Below, piece by piece: positions 26,369 to 35,148 of a stretch of DNA of 64,000 nt. Every line of letters begins with the position of its first letter. The first letter of the stretch is position 1. The notes beneath the pieces are model-generated. The model was not told where the DNA came from. It saw nothing but the letters and a program-made list of their open reading frames with translations, and searched no databases. Origin of the DNA: Pseudobutyrivibrio sp. (GTDB taxonomy: Bacteria > Bacillota > Clostridia > Lachnospirales > Lachnospiraceae); the NCBI GenBank assembly GCA_017557435.1, contig JAFYYR010000015.1, positions 25,397 to 89,396 on the forward strand, given 5' to 3'. The translations under genes and the position numbers were made by a program.

Positions 26369-26985
26369 TAGACATTTTCCTCTTTTGTCTCTTCCTCTAC
26401 CACTTCTTCTACAACTTCCTCCTCTACAATTGTAGAATCAACAATCATAGCAGAAGTTGATTTTCTAACCTTGTGGACAAAGAATATATCTGTCACACCA
26501 TCAAATACCATCATAAGACCAATTAGCCAAACAATAGTAGCGATAATATCAAATGCCATTGCGATACATAAAAGGCCAAGTACAATATTGACTACTGCAC
26601 CTATAAATAATAGAAGGGAACCTCCCTGCTTTGTCTTAAGAACCTCAAAGCCCATGCCCAAATCCTGAACACCATGTACCACCAAAATAACACCGATGGC
26701 AATAGGTATTATATTAATGAAGATGTTACCCTTTGGAGACATAAACATCCAAATACCAAGAATAGCAAGTATAGCCCCCACTACAATCCCCATAACATTT
26801 TTAGAATTCTCAAAAACCTGACTGATTATAATAGCAACTCCAGCTAAAATAATAATGCCTGCAATGATACGGCTAAGAAACTCTGTAGTCTCTGTAGGGA
26901 ATGCCATTAAAAGCACACCAATGATAATGCTAATCACTGCTGAAATTGTAATATTAAGTCTAAGTCCTTTGATTTTTTCTTTCAT
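26368..26985 (-). CDS. DUF308/HdeD-like membrane protein
   Basis: 205 residues with six TM helices arranged as three hairpins (GVLLMAFPTETTEFLSRIIAG, GIWMFMSPKGNIFINIIPIA, GLLCIAMAFDIIATIVWLIG), the pattern of the HdeD/DUF308 family. A Glu/Val-rich cytoplasmic tail (EEEVVEEVVEEETKEEN) follows. The family's function is poorly defined; HdeD is linked to acid resistance in E. coli. It is the first gene of the unit that continues through the 77-residue gene into the TetR regulator. Confidence 0.8.
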   Translation of the reverse strand: MKEKIKGLRLNITISAVISIIIGVLLMAFPTETTEFLSRIIAGIIILAGVAIIISQVFENSKNVMGIVVGAILAILGIWMFMSPKGNIFINIIPIAIGVILVVHGVQDLGMGFEVLKTKQGGSLLLFIGAVVNIVLGLLCIAMAFDIIATIVWLIGLMMVFDGVTDIFFVHKVRKSTSAMIVDSTIVEEEVVEEVVEEETKEENV

Positions 26986-27000
26986 CCCTCTACCTCCAAT

Positions 27001-27036
27001 GAAGAAAAGTGTTGAGCCTTTTGACCCAACACTTTA
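27001..27036 (-). terminator. Terminator of the DegV gene
   Basis: AAAGTGTTG (27006-27014) pairs with CAACACTTT (27027-27035); TTTTCTTC follows on the minus strand. Confidence 0.7.
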
Positions 27037-27039
27037 TTA

Positions 27040-27927
27040 TTAATGTTCTTTTTTGCAGCCCCAGAAACCAATAGCAACTGTACCTGGGCCTGTGTGTGCA
27101 CCAATTGTAGGTCCTATATCGAAAATACGAATCTTCTCTTTGAGCTTAGGGAATTCTGCCTCAAGCATGTCTGCCATCTCTCTGGCATCCTCATAACATA
27201 CTGAATGAGTGATGAAAATATTCTCATCATAGTCAGAACCATTCTCGATGCGCTCCTTGATAGCTGCAAGAGCTGCCTTCTTAACCATCTTCTTACCACG
27301 GCACTTCTGACGTGGAATTAATTTACCCTCATCATTAATATTCATAAGTGGGCAGATATTAAGAGCTGTACCAAACCAACCAGATACCTTTGATACTCTA
27401 CCACCTCTGATAAGGAAGGTTAAATCTGTTGTAAAGAACCATGTATTCTGATTCTGAACATGCTCTGCAGCCCAGCTGCAAAGATCATCAAAGCTATATC
27501 CCTCATCGCGAAGGCTCGCAAGCTTGTCCATGAAAAGTCCATAACCAGATGATGCTGTCAAACTATCGATAACCACAACCTTTCTATCTGGGAACTCTTC
27601 CTTCATCTCCTCTGCTGCAATACGAGCAGAATTCAAAACTCCTGAGATACCACTAGAAAGTGTCAAATGAATGACATCCTTGCCCTGTGAAAGGAATCCT
27701 CTAAAATACTCTGTAAATGCATCTGCATTAACCTGTGAAGTCTTAGTCATAGCTCCATCAACCATTGCCTGATAGAAATCCTGAACTGACATAGACTTAA
27801 ATAAATCATCAACATATTCTTTGCCATCTAAATAATAGTGAAAGCAAATATATTCGATATTTTTCTCTTTAAGATATTCGGCTGTTACGTCCGCTGTCGA
27901 ACAGCAACTAATAATGTAATCTCCCAT
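27040..27927 (-). CDS. DegV family fatty-acid-binding protein
   Basis: About 295 residues from the ATG at 27927 (MGDYIISCCSTADV), where family members normally begin; earlier in-frame starts would overlap the upstream gene's 3' region. Landmarks: CCSTADVTAEYL, SSGISGVLNSARIAAEE (the fatty-acid headgroup loop) and GPTIGAHTGPGTVAIGFWG near the C-terminus. DegV/FakB proteins present fatty acids to the kinase FakA. No fakA is in the window. It lies 62 bp after the Gx-transporter gene. Confidence 0.9.
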   Translation of the reverse strand: MGDYIISCCSTADVTAEYLKEKNIEYICFHYYLDGKEYVDDLFKSMSVQDFYQAMVDGAMTKTSQVNADAFTEYFRGFLSQGKDVIHLTLSSGISGVLNSARIAAEEMKEEFPDRKVVVIDSLTASSGYGLFMDKLASLRDEGYSFDDLCSWAAEHVQNQNTWFFTTDLTFLIRGGRVSKVSGWFGTALNICPLMNINDEGKLIPRQKCRGKKMVKKAALAAIKERIENGSDYDENIFITHSVCYEDAREMADMLEAEFPKLKEKIRIFDIGPTIGAHTGPGTVAIGFWGCKKEH

Positions 27928-27988
27928 TTTTATACCTGTTCCTTTGTTACTAAATCTATAGCCTGTTTGAGTATACCCCATCTCGATA

Positions 27989-28480
27989 TTAAAATGCAAC
28001 CTTGATACGACTACAAATCATACCTGAAAGTATACCAATCACAACACCTGAAATAGTTCCGATAGCAATAAGTACAGGAAGATAGAAAACTAACTCCCTG
28101 GTCTCCATAAGCACCATAGCAACCATTATCTGTCCAATATTGTGAAAAACGCCACCTAAAACGCTAACACCTGTGATGGAAAACTTCTTAGATGACTTTC
28201 CAACTAGCATAGCTATAAAAGAAAGCAATGCTCCTGCTGCACTATACATAGCCATTGCCATATTGGAAAAAGTAAGTGCCACCAAAAGAACTCTAATAAG
28301 GGATAAAGCAAAAGCTCTCTTGTATCCTATCTTGTAAATGGCCACCAAAGTAACTATATTTGCAAGTCCTACTTTTGCTCCCGGTATACCTATATTAATT
28401 GGAAGCAAGTACTCTACATAGGACAGCACAAATGCCAGGGCTATTAAAAGTCCAAGCATGGCAATATCTTTTGTCTTCAT
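27989..28480 (-). CDS. Gx transporter family membrane protein (heptaprenyl diphosphate synthase component I family)
   Basis: 163 residues, four to five TM helices, with PGAKVGLANIVTLVAIY and GGVFHNIGQIMVAMV, the hallmarks of this family. It resembles ECF-type substrate-binding membrane subunits. It lies 12 bp downstream of a NusG-II-domain gene, a pairing that is common in Firmicutes. The substrate is unknown; links to polyprenyl or quinone metabolism are only suggested by annotation history. Confidence 0.85.
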   Translation of the reverse strand: MKTKDIAMLGLLIALAFVLSYVEYLLPINIGIPGAKVGLANIVTLVAIYKIGYKRAFALSLIRVLLVALTFSNMAMAMYSAAGALLSFIAMLVGKSSKKFSITGVSVLGGVFHNIGQIMVAMVLMETRELVFYLPVLIAIGTISGVVIGILSGMICSRIKVAF

Positions 28481-28492
28481 AATCTGCTCCTA

Positions 28493-28870
28493 TTAATTAG
28501 TAGCTGCATCAATCTCGCTATCCTGCCCACCTACAACTGTAACTGTCAGCTTATGAGGTAGGCAGACCACCGAATCTCCTGAATAATGAATAGCACGATG
28601 ATTAACACATATCTTGTCTGGGCAATCTGCTTCTTCAATAGATGCCTTGCCATCTGAAATCACTAAGATATTATAACCACCATCAGGGCTATCAATCCGC
28701 TCCTTAATATCCTCATCTAAAGGATAGGTGCCATATAATTCTCCGTCTATTTTTACTTCCACATAGGCGCTATCATCAGTATGGCTCTTTTGCCAAAGCG
28801 TCATACCTCCGTAGAAAAATAGCGCCAGTATTAAAATCCCAAAGATTAAAATCAAATCATTCTTTTTCAT
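28493..28870 (-). CDS. NusG domain II-containing membrane-anchored protein
   Basis: 125 residues: one N-terminal TM (about 6-25), then an extracytoplasmic NusG-II domain with PDGGYNILVISDG, CPDKICV and VCLPHKLTVTVVGG. The three Cys pattern is conserved in the family. It is paired with the Gx-transporter gene, with which it probably works. The debranching-enzyme gene upstream ends one base before its start. Confidence 0.88.
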   Translation of the reverse strand: MKKNDLILIFGILILALFFYGGMTLWQKSHTDDSAYVEVKIDGELYGTYPLDEDIKERIDSPDGGYNILVISDGKASIEEADCPDKICVNHRAIHYSGDSVVCLPHKLTVTVVGGQDSEIDAATN

Positions 28871-28871
28871 T

Positions 28872-30977
28872 TTATTTATTTAAGAGAGCATAAGCTCTAA
28901 GTATCTCACCAACAGACCAGGCCTGAGCGAAACATCCTCTGCCAGCATGTGGCTCATCACCATCAAAAATCTCGGAAACAGAACCAATGCAGTTGCTAAA
29001 TAGATGCTGCTCTATTGGCTCAAACATTGCTTTTGCCTCCTCTATAGACTGGGCGCTTCCTCCACCCACTTTTAGGTAGCTTTCAATAAATGCTCCCAGC
29101 AAAAATCCCCATGCTGTACCCTGATGATATGCATGGTCTCTCTTCTCTAGGCTGCCCTGATAAGTGCCCTGATAATTCTCATCCTCTGTATCAAGCGAGC
29201 GAAGACCTACTCCCACGTATAGTCGTTCCTTTAAAACTCTAACAATTGATTTTTCCTTTTCAATATCAAGCATTGTAAATGGAAGGCTTACTGCAAATAT
29301 CTGATTAGGTCTAAGTGTGGCATCCTTGAAATCCTCTCCAATTACGTCGTAGAGATAACCACCCTCTTCATACCAAAATTCCTCATTGAAAGCTTCCTTT
29401 ACCCACATAGCAAGCTGGCTACAACCACCTGCGTATGCAAGATAATTCTCTGGCTTGTCATGGGTACGTCTTGCGATTCCTCGTGAAATCTCCTCCATTG
29501 TCATAAGGGCATTGTACCAAAGAGCATTTATCTCAACTGGCTTGCCGTGTCTAGGAGTTACCACCTCATCACCGATGCGCACATCCATCCATGTAACCTG
29601 ATCAAGCCCTGAGCCTGCTGTCATAAGGGCATCGTCATCCATGCCTATTGAAAACTGTGTGCCCTTGCGGTAGGCTGCCATAATCTCCTGGAGGCTTGAG
29701 TAAAGATAATCCTCCACAAATTTCCATGCCTCATCCGTATCTACGTATTTCAAATAATTGTACACTGCGTAGAAATACCATAATGAAGCATCTGCTGTAT
29801 TGTAAAGAGGCTCCTTGCCATTGTCTGGGAACATGTTAGGAACCAATCCATTTTTAATGCATTTAGAAAATGAAAGCAAAATAGATTTGGCATCGTCATA
29901 TCGACCTGTCTCAAGACATAATCCAGTGAAGGCAATCATTGTGTCCCTGCCCCAATCTGTAAACCAAGGATAACCGGCCATAATTGTCTTTTTGCCAGTG
30001 GACAATCTATCAACAATAAACTGATCTGCTGCAACAGTAAGAATCTGGCCAAGCTCCTCCTCATCAGTAAATCCTGACTTTTCGATTAACTCATCCACAC
30101 GATTCTTAGCCTTTTCTATTTCAATAAAAGCTGTATCTATCTCAACTTCTGGAATATCTAACCACTCGATTTTCTTTCTGCCTACCTGGTCGCGAACGTC
30201 AACTGTGCAGACAAAAGAAGCTCTTGAAACTCCACCTGCATCAACTTCCATTACAAAATCATATGGCTTAAGGTGACAGTCCAAAGCCTCAGCATCATTG
30301 TCAATCTCAAACTGAAGCTCCATATTTTCATCGTAAATATTGTTGCGCTTTACCATCTCACAGCCAGCGCTAACAAGCGATACTCTAACATTTTTATTGC
30401 TTACTGGAGAATAGTAAAACCCTGTATTGCCTGTAGCCTCATCTCTAATCTCCCCAAATGCACTTTCAGGAAGCTCGTACTTAAGGCTCTCTACAGTCAT
30501 ATGCTCACCATGGTCTCTGTAATTCATAAGAGGAGTAATTACAACACCTGCTGCAGGTCCATTATTTTCTAACGTATATGCGATAACGCATTGATTCTTA
30601 CCCTGTACCAAAGCTATGGTCTTAGTAAGTCGCATACCACCTGCTTCGTATACAAAATTAACAGTACCATCATAAGTAAAACTCTTAAGATGCATATTGC
30701 CCTGATTAAATTCGCTGGCGTATGGTCCCTTGTGCTGGGCAGTGGTCAAATCATAGATTCTGCTACCACATACAAGACGCTCATTAGTTTTGGAAAAAAC
30801 TAGAAATCTCTCAACTGGAGGATGAATGCTGGCAATGAGATAGCCCTGCTGAGTTCTCATGTGAGAACCAATAATACTGCTTGCTGCGTAACTGCCTAGG
30901 CCATTGGTCAAAAGCCACTCTCTATAGATATTTTTTTTATAGTTGGTTAACTTATCAAAAACGAATTCGTATTTCAT
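28872..30977 (-). CDS. Amylo-alpha-1,6-glucosidase (glycogen debranching enzyme, GH133-type)
   Basis: 701 residues. The N-terminal beta-sandwich domain (about 1-260, starting with EWLLTNGLGSYAASS) is followed by an (alpha/alpha)6 catalytic domain with GYPWFTDWGRDTMIAF, LYNTADASLWYFYAVY, YHQGTAWGFLLGAF and FAQAWSVGEILRAY. The acidic residues in DWGRD and in the C-terminal barrel are the likely catalytic groups. The enzyme hydrolyses alpha-1,6 branch points in limit dextrins, freeing glucose in glycogen breakdown. It has no signal peptide. A phosphoglucomutase gene lies nearby but is separately transcribed. Confidence 0.92.
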   Translation of the reverse strand: MKYEFVFDKLTNYKKNIYREWLLTNGLGSYAASSIIGSHMRTQQGYLIASIHPPVERFLVFSKTNERLVCGSRIYDLTTAQHKGPYASEFNQGNMHLKSFTYDGTVNFVYEAGGMRLTKTIALVQGKNQCVIAYTLENNGPAAGVVITPLMNYRDHGEHMTVESLKYELPESAFGEIRDEATGNTGFYYSPVSNKNVRVSLVSAGCEMVKRNNIYDENMELQFEIDNDAEALDCHLKPYDFVMEVDAGGVSRASFVCTVDVRDQVGRKKIEWLDIPEVEIDTAFIEIEKAKNRVDELIEKSGFTDEEELGQILTVAADQFIVDRLSTGKKTIMAGYPWFTDWGRDTMIAFTGLCLETGRYDDAKSILLSFSKCIKNGLVPNMFPDNGKEPLYNTADASLWYFYAVYNYLKYVDTDEAWKFVEDYLYSSLQEIMAAYRKGTQFSIGMDDDALMTAGSGLDQVTWMDVRIGDEVVTPRHGKPVEINALWYNALMTMEEISRGIARRTHDKPENYLAYAGGCSQLAMWVKEAFNEEFWYEEGGYLYDVIGEDFKDATLRPNQIFAVSLPFTMLDIEKEKSIVRVLKERLYVGVGLRSLDTEDENYQGTYQGSLEKRDHAYHQGTAWGFLLGAFIESYLKVGGGSAQSIEEAKAMFEPIEQHLFSNCIGSVSEIFDGDEPHAGRGCFAQAWSVGEILRAYALLNK

Positions 30978-31047
30978 TATTTATTCTCCACTAATCACAT
31001 CACAACTCAACTATTCATTATATATAAAAAAGACTTTCTTGTGTAGA

Positions 31048-31083
31048 CAAAAATAAGAGCTAGACCAATGGCCTAGCTCTTAG
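31048..31083 (-). terminator. Terminator of the tandem-repeat surface protein gene
   Basis: On the minus strand AAGAGCTAG ... CTAGCTCTT (9-bp perfect stem) is followed by ATTTTTG. It lies 10 bp after the stop at 31093. Confidence 0.82.
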
Positions 31084-31092
31084 AAATATCAT

Positions 31093-33087
31093 TTACTTCT
31101 CTGACTGGTTTTCCTGTTTTTTGATTTTGTAAGTAGTAGTTACTGCTGTAATAGCTGCGATGATTATCAGAATCCAATACCACCAGAATCTACCTACTAA
31201 ATCTTCGATTATAGCCTTAGCTGTCTCTGTATCTTCAATTGTGATTGAAGAAGGAGTTTCTTCATCCAATGGCTCCTCTATAAGAACTGCTCCCATATCA
31301 GGTGCCAATGTGTCATCAGCCTCAATTACTCTAGCATTATTATCATTAGCTGCTGTAAGCTGTGGTTCTGGCAAAAGACCTGTTAAACCAAGAGGTATAA
31401 AAGTATCTGGTATTGTAATTACGCCAACTGGATAATCTGTTGATCCACCGCCACCACCTGCCTGTGTAGGAGCTGGAGTTGACTCAGGAGTCTGTGACTC
31501 TGTTGGAGTTTCTGGCTCTACTGGTGTCTCTGGATTTACTGGAGTTTCTGGCTCTACTGGTGTCTCTGGCTCTACTGGTGTCTCTGGATTAACCGGATCT
31601 ACTGGGTCTACTGGATCTACTGGGTCTACTGGATCTACTGGGTCTACTGGGTCTACTGGGTCTACCGGATCTACTGGATCTACTGGGTCTACTGGATCTA
31701 CTGGGTCTACTGGATCTACTGGGTCTACTGGATCTACTGGATCTACTGGATCTACTGGAGTTACTACTGGGTAATTGTAAGAATTAACTTCTGTTATACC
31801 CTGAGTTCCATTTGTAGTAACCACATAAGTTCCACCCTTTTTGTAACGTATAATTGTTGTCTCATCTTTTACGTAACCAATTACTCTAATATTTGAGAAA
31901 GCTTCCTTTGTACTGGTTGTAAAATATGGGCTAAGTACATAACCACCTGATGGATTAGGAACTATCATGTACCATCCATCTCCCTGCCATAATCCATAAT
32001 GGCTTCCGCTAGGTGTATCAATCATTGCTGCATATCTCGTATTAAGATCAGCACAATATGGAGGCAACATATCATTTATTGTATATGTTCCTGTTGGTGA
32101 GCTTACCCACAAATCAGCCTGTGACTGAGGCTTGTATCCATAATAACTGTTTAAATGGCTATCATGTTCAAAAACATTTACATAGTCAGTTAAGCCAGCT
32201 GCTGTGTCAATACTATGACTTATATAATCTCTGCTTTGTTCTTTTGGCTGGAATGTATATGTGTAATCTACACCTAATTCCATATCCTTTACATAGTTGA
32301 TAAAACTACTTGTATCTTTAAAAGTCTTTTCCTGTCCTGGCTCAGTGCTTATAGCTATCTCTTTGATAGAAACAGTTCCTGATTCATCAACTCCACCAAA
32401 GATGTAATATGTATTATTGCCTTCATCATCTGTCACTACATAAACAGTATTTCCTTCTATATCTTCTGTAGTAACTGTTGTGTCTTCAAACTGTGCCATC
32501 AAAAGATTTGAAACAGAACCAGTGATATCTGCACCTTCCTCAGCATTTCTAATCTCATCTGCATAAGTATCTACAGGATTTATCTCATCCTCTGATGGCG
32601 CTCCATCACCATCTTCAGGTTGACCATCTGGGTTTTCTCCATCTTCGTCATCACCTGGCTGACCATCAGGATTTTCTCCGTCTTCGTCATCGCCTGACTG
32701 ACCATCAGGATTTTCTCCGTCTTCGTCATCGCCTGGCTGGCCGTCTGGATTTTCTCCGTCTTCGTCATCGCCTGGCTGACCGTCTGGATTTTCTCCGTCT
32801 TCGTCATCGCCTGGCTGATCGTCTGGATTTTCTCCGTCTTCGTCATCGCCTGGCTGACCGTCTGGATTTTCTCCGTCTTCGTCATCGCCTGGCTGACCGT
32901 CTGGATTTTCTCCGTCTTCGTCATCACCTGGCTGACCGTCTGGATTTTCTCCGTCTTCGCCGCCACCTTCGCCAAGCGCTTCTTCTGCAAAGGCTACATC
33001 AAATTCGCTTCCAACACATGCACCACCAATAGCTGAACTTACTAAAACCGCTGCTATTAATATGCCATATAATCTTTTTCTAACCAT
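31093..33087 (-). CDS. Tandem-repeat surface protein with adhesin-like signal and C-terminus
   Basis: About 664 residues from the ATG at 33087 (AGGAG 8 nt upstream; a GTG three codons earlier overlaps that site). The signal region ([20 protein letters not shown]) echoes the two serine-rich adhesins' signals. Next come about nine [13 protein letters not shown] repeats (residues about 45-155), a non-repeat domain (about 160-430), a run of about 17 Pro-Val-Asp triplets, PETPVE repeats, a Gly linker, TIEDTET and a single TM written [12 protein letters not shown] with a Lys tail. The C-terminus is nearly identical to that of the giant serine-rich adhesin. No LPxTG is present. Probably a cell-surface stalk protein exported by the same route; function is unknown. 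Confidence 0.82.
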   Translation of the reverse strand: MVRKRLYGILIAAVLVSSAIGGACVGSEFDVAFAEEALGEGGGEDGENPDGQPGDDEDGENPDGQPGDDEDGENPDGQPGDDEDGENPDDQPGDDEDGENPDGQPGDDEDGENPDGQPGDDEDGENPDGQSGDDEDGENPDGQPGDDEDGENPDGQPEDGDGAPSEDEINPVDTYADEIRNAEEGADITGSVSNLLMAQFEDTTVTTEDIEGNTVYVVTDDEGNNTYYIFGGVDESGTVSIKEIAISTEPGQEKTFKDTSSFINYVKDMELGVDYTYTFQPKEQSRDYISHSIDTAAGLTDYVNVFEHDSHLNSYYGYKPQSQADLWVSSPTGTYTINDMLPPYCADLNTRYAAMIDTPSGSHYGLWQGDGWYMIVPNPSGGYVLSPYFTTSTKEAFSNIRVIGYVKDETTIIRYKKGGTYVVTTNGTQGITEVNSYNYPVVTPVDPVDPVDPVDPVDPVDPVDPVDPVDPVDPVDPVDPVDPVDPVDPVDPVDPVDPVNPETPVEPETPVEPETPVNPETPVEPETPTESQTPESTPAPTQAGGGGGSTDYPVGVITIPDTFIPLGLTGLLPEPQLTAANDNNARVIEADDTLAPDMGAVLIEEPLDEETPSSITIEDTETAKAIIEDLVGRFWWYWILIIIAAITAVTTTYKIKKQENQSEK
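31588..31755 (-). repeat. 9-bp tandem repeats (Pro-Val-Asp)
   Basis: A run of about 17 units of TCTACTGGA/TCTACTGGG on the plus strand, encoding PVD. Units differ mainly at one base. The length is a multiple of three, so slippage would change stalk length without frameshift. Confidence 0.85.
32617..32970 (-). repeat. 39-bp tandem repeats ([13 protein letters not shown])
   Basis: About nine units of a 39-bp repeat, 13 residues each, with single-base differences (one unit has DDQ, one has GQS). Near-identity suggests recent expansion. Confidence 0.88.
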
Positions 33088-33178
33088 ACCTGTCACTCCT
33101 TTCGTGGAATCAAAAAACCGCCCATGGTTCCGTCTAGGAAAAGAACAATTTAGTTACTTGATATAACATTCCTTGTTC

Positions 33179-33208
33179 TTTATAGAGAGTCTATCGTCAA
33201 AATGTGAA
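33179..33208 (-). promoter_or_regulatory. Candidate promoter of the tandem-repeat surface protein gene
   Basis: On the minus strand, TTCACA (33203-33208) and TATAAA (33179-33184) are separated by 18 bp. They lie about 95 bp upstream of the ATG and about 27 bp below the TGCCA repeat. Confidence 0.4.
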
Positions 33209-33235
33209 CCTTTATTGATATGTAAAGTCACATCC

Positions 33236-33260
33236 TGCCAAAAGTCGTAACATGTTGCCA
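33236..33260. promoter_or_regulatory. TGCCA-N15-TGCCA direct repeat (operator candidate 4)
   Basis: TGCCA at 33236 and at 33256 on the plus strand, again exactly 20 bp apart and followed by AAA after the first copy as in the other three sites. It lies 149-173 bp upstream of the start codon of the surface protein gene. Confidence 0.6.
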
Positions 33261-33310
33261 CGATCACAAAATATTCATAGATGTAGTGGGTACATCCCCT
33301 TTTATACATG

Positions 33311-33341
33311 GAAAAAGCCCCAACATATAGTGTTGGGGCAT
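33311..33341 (-). terminator. Terminator of the phosphoglucomutase gene
   Basis: On the minus strand GCCCCAACA ... TGTTGGGGC (9-bp perfect stem) is followed by TTTTTC, 17 bp after the stop at 33358. Confidence 0.88.
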
Positions 33342-33357
33342 TGTTATTAAAATAACA

Positions 33358-35052
33358 TTATTCAACTGAATTAATAAGAGCAAATATCTCTTCTTTAATA
33401 GAAACATTTACTTTTAATGCATTCTCTCTAGAGTCCTGATTAGAATAGAAGTAGAACTTAATCTTTGGCTCAGTACCTGATGGTCTGATTGCAAACCAAG
33501 AACCATTCTCCAGGAAAATACGAATAGCATTCTGAGGTGGAATGTCCTCATAGCCATTAATGTAATCGATTACCTTTTCAACCTTTGAACCAGCGACCTC
33601 TGAAGGAATATTGTCTCTAAACCACTTCATCATACGCTGAATTCTCTGCGCACCAGGAATTCCTTCTAATATAATATTTGGCTCATCCTCTGCAAAGAAT
33701 CCGTATTTAGCGTAAATCTCCTGAAGTACATCCCAGAGTGTCTTGCCCTGCTTTCTATAATATGCAGCAGCCTCAGCAACCATCATACCTGCTGAGATAC
33801 CATCCTTATCTCTGATATCCTCGCAAATAGCATATCCTACAGACTCCTCATAACCAAATAGGTATGTATAGCCATTATCATGTAAGTAAGGAATCTTACC
33901 ACAGATATTTTTAAATCCTGTAAGAGTCTCAAACATTTCTACGCCGTAAGCTTTTGCCATGATTGTAGAAAGTGTAGATGTAACAATGGACTTAACCATA
34001 GCTCCCTTGGCAGGAAGTGTGCCCGCATCCTTGTGGCCCTCAAGAACATAATTAACGAGAAGGTATCCTGTCTGGTTACCATTAAGAGGCACGTAGTTGC
34101 CCTGGCTGTCACGAATCTCTATAGCAAATCTGTCAGCATCTGGGTCTGTAGCCATAAGAAGCTCAGCGCCAAATTTGCGACCGTACTCCTCTGAAAGCAT
34201 AAATGCCTTAGGGTCCTCTGGATTAGGATAACCAACTGTAGTGAAATCAGGGTCTGGATTCTCCTGCTCTGGCACAATAGTCCAGTTAGAGAAACCTCTA
34301 TCATTTAACATCTGTCTAAATGGAATAGAACCACAGCCATTAAGTGGTGTATATACTAGAGGAATTGTAAGGTCAAGCTCATCACCCTCATGAATAGCGA
34401 GAGATTCTATCTTATCAAGATACTCTCTGTCGAACTCTTCACCGAGGACAATAATCTTGCCAGATTTTACCCCCTCAGCAAAATCAGATTTTTTAACACC
34501 AGTCCAAATATCAACAGCCTTGATGCGCTCGTACATTCCATCAGCTATTTCAGATGATACCTGACAACCGTCGTCCCAGTATGCCTTGTAGCCATTGTAC
34601 TCCTTAGGATTGTGGCTGGCTGTAATATTAATACCAGACACAGTTCCAAGTCTTCTTATCATAAATGCAAGTTCAGGAGTAGGTCTAAGGTCTGGGAAAA
34701 CATATACCTTTATTCCATTTGCAGCAAAAATACCTGCTGCAAGCTGTGAGAATTCTTTAGAAAAATGTCTAGGGTCGTGGGCGATAACTACACCCTTTTC
34801 CATAGCTTCCTTACCCTTAGACACTATAAAATCAGCAACCCCCTGTGTAGCCTTGCCTACTGTAAAGAAATTCATACGATTAGTACCAGCGCCTACCTTG
34901 CCTCGAAGACCTGCTGTACCAAATGACAAATCCTGATAGAAACGATCTTCCTTATCTTTTTCGTCATCTTTTATTGAAAGCAATTCCGCTTTTAGAGGGT
35001 CCGAATCCAAAAGATGCTCAAGCCACTCATTATATCTAGAATTGTAATCCAT
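33358..35052 (-). CDS. pgcA: Phosphoglucomutase/phosphomannomutase (alpha-D-phosphohexomutase)
   Basis: 564 residues from the ATG at 35052, preceded by AGGAGG with a 6-nt spacing. Domain 1 has FGTAGLRGKVGAGTNRMN and the phosphoserine loop TASHNPKEYNGYKAY; the metal loop is DPDADRFAIE; the C-terminal phosphate-binding loop is RPSGTEPKIKFYF. It interconverts glucose-1-phosphate and glucose-6-phosphate, linking glycogen and cell-wall precursor metabolism. It is flanked by terminators on both sides and so is monocistronic. Confidence 0.95.
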   Translation of the reverse strand: MDYNSRYNEWLEHLLDSDPLKAELLSIKDDEKDKEDRFYQDLSFGTAGLRGKVGAGTNRMNFFTVGKATQGVADFIVSKGKEAMEKGVVIAHDPRHFSKEFSQLAAGIFAANGIKVYVFPDLRPTPELAFMIRRLGTVSGINITASHNPKEYNGYKAYWDDGCQVSSEIADGMYERIKAVDIWTGVKKSDFAEGVKSGKIIVLGEEFDREYLDKIESLAIHEGDELDLTIPLVYTPLNGCGSIPFRQMLNDRGFSNWTIVPEQENPDPDFTTVGYPNPEDPKAFMLSEEYGRKFGAELLMATDPDADRFAIEIRDSQGNYVPLNGNQTGYLLVNYVLEGHKDAGTLPAKGAMVKSIVTSTLSTIMAKAYGVEMFETLTGFKNICGKIPYLHDNGYTYLFGYEESVGYAICEDIRDKDGISAGMMVAEAAAYYRKQGKTLWDVLQEIYAKYGFFAEDEPNIILEGIPGAQRIQRMMKWFRDNIPSEVAGSKVEKVIDYINGYEDIPPQNAIRIFLENGSWFAIRPSGTEPKIKFYFYSNQDSRENALKVNVSIKEEIFALINSVE

Positions 35053-35073
35053 ATTTTTCCTCCTATATAAATA

Positions 35074-35112
35074 GAAAAATTCAGGGCCCAATAAGTTGAA
35101 GCCCTGAATTAA
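35074..35112 (-). terminator. Terminator of the clostripain-like gene
   Basis: AATTCAGGGC (35078-35087) pairs with GCCCTGAATT (35101-35110); TTTTTC follows on the minus strand. Confidence 0.8.
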
Positions 35113-35148
35113 TATTAACATATATTGATTGTTTAAACTAGATTTAGT

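Noticed and set aside
32595-33032. Repetitive plus-strand frame (Arg/His/Leu-rich)
   Set aside because: Antisense to the 39-bp repeats of the surface protein gene.
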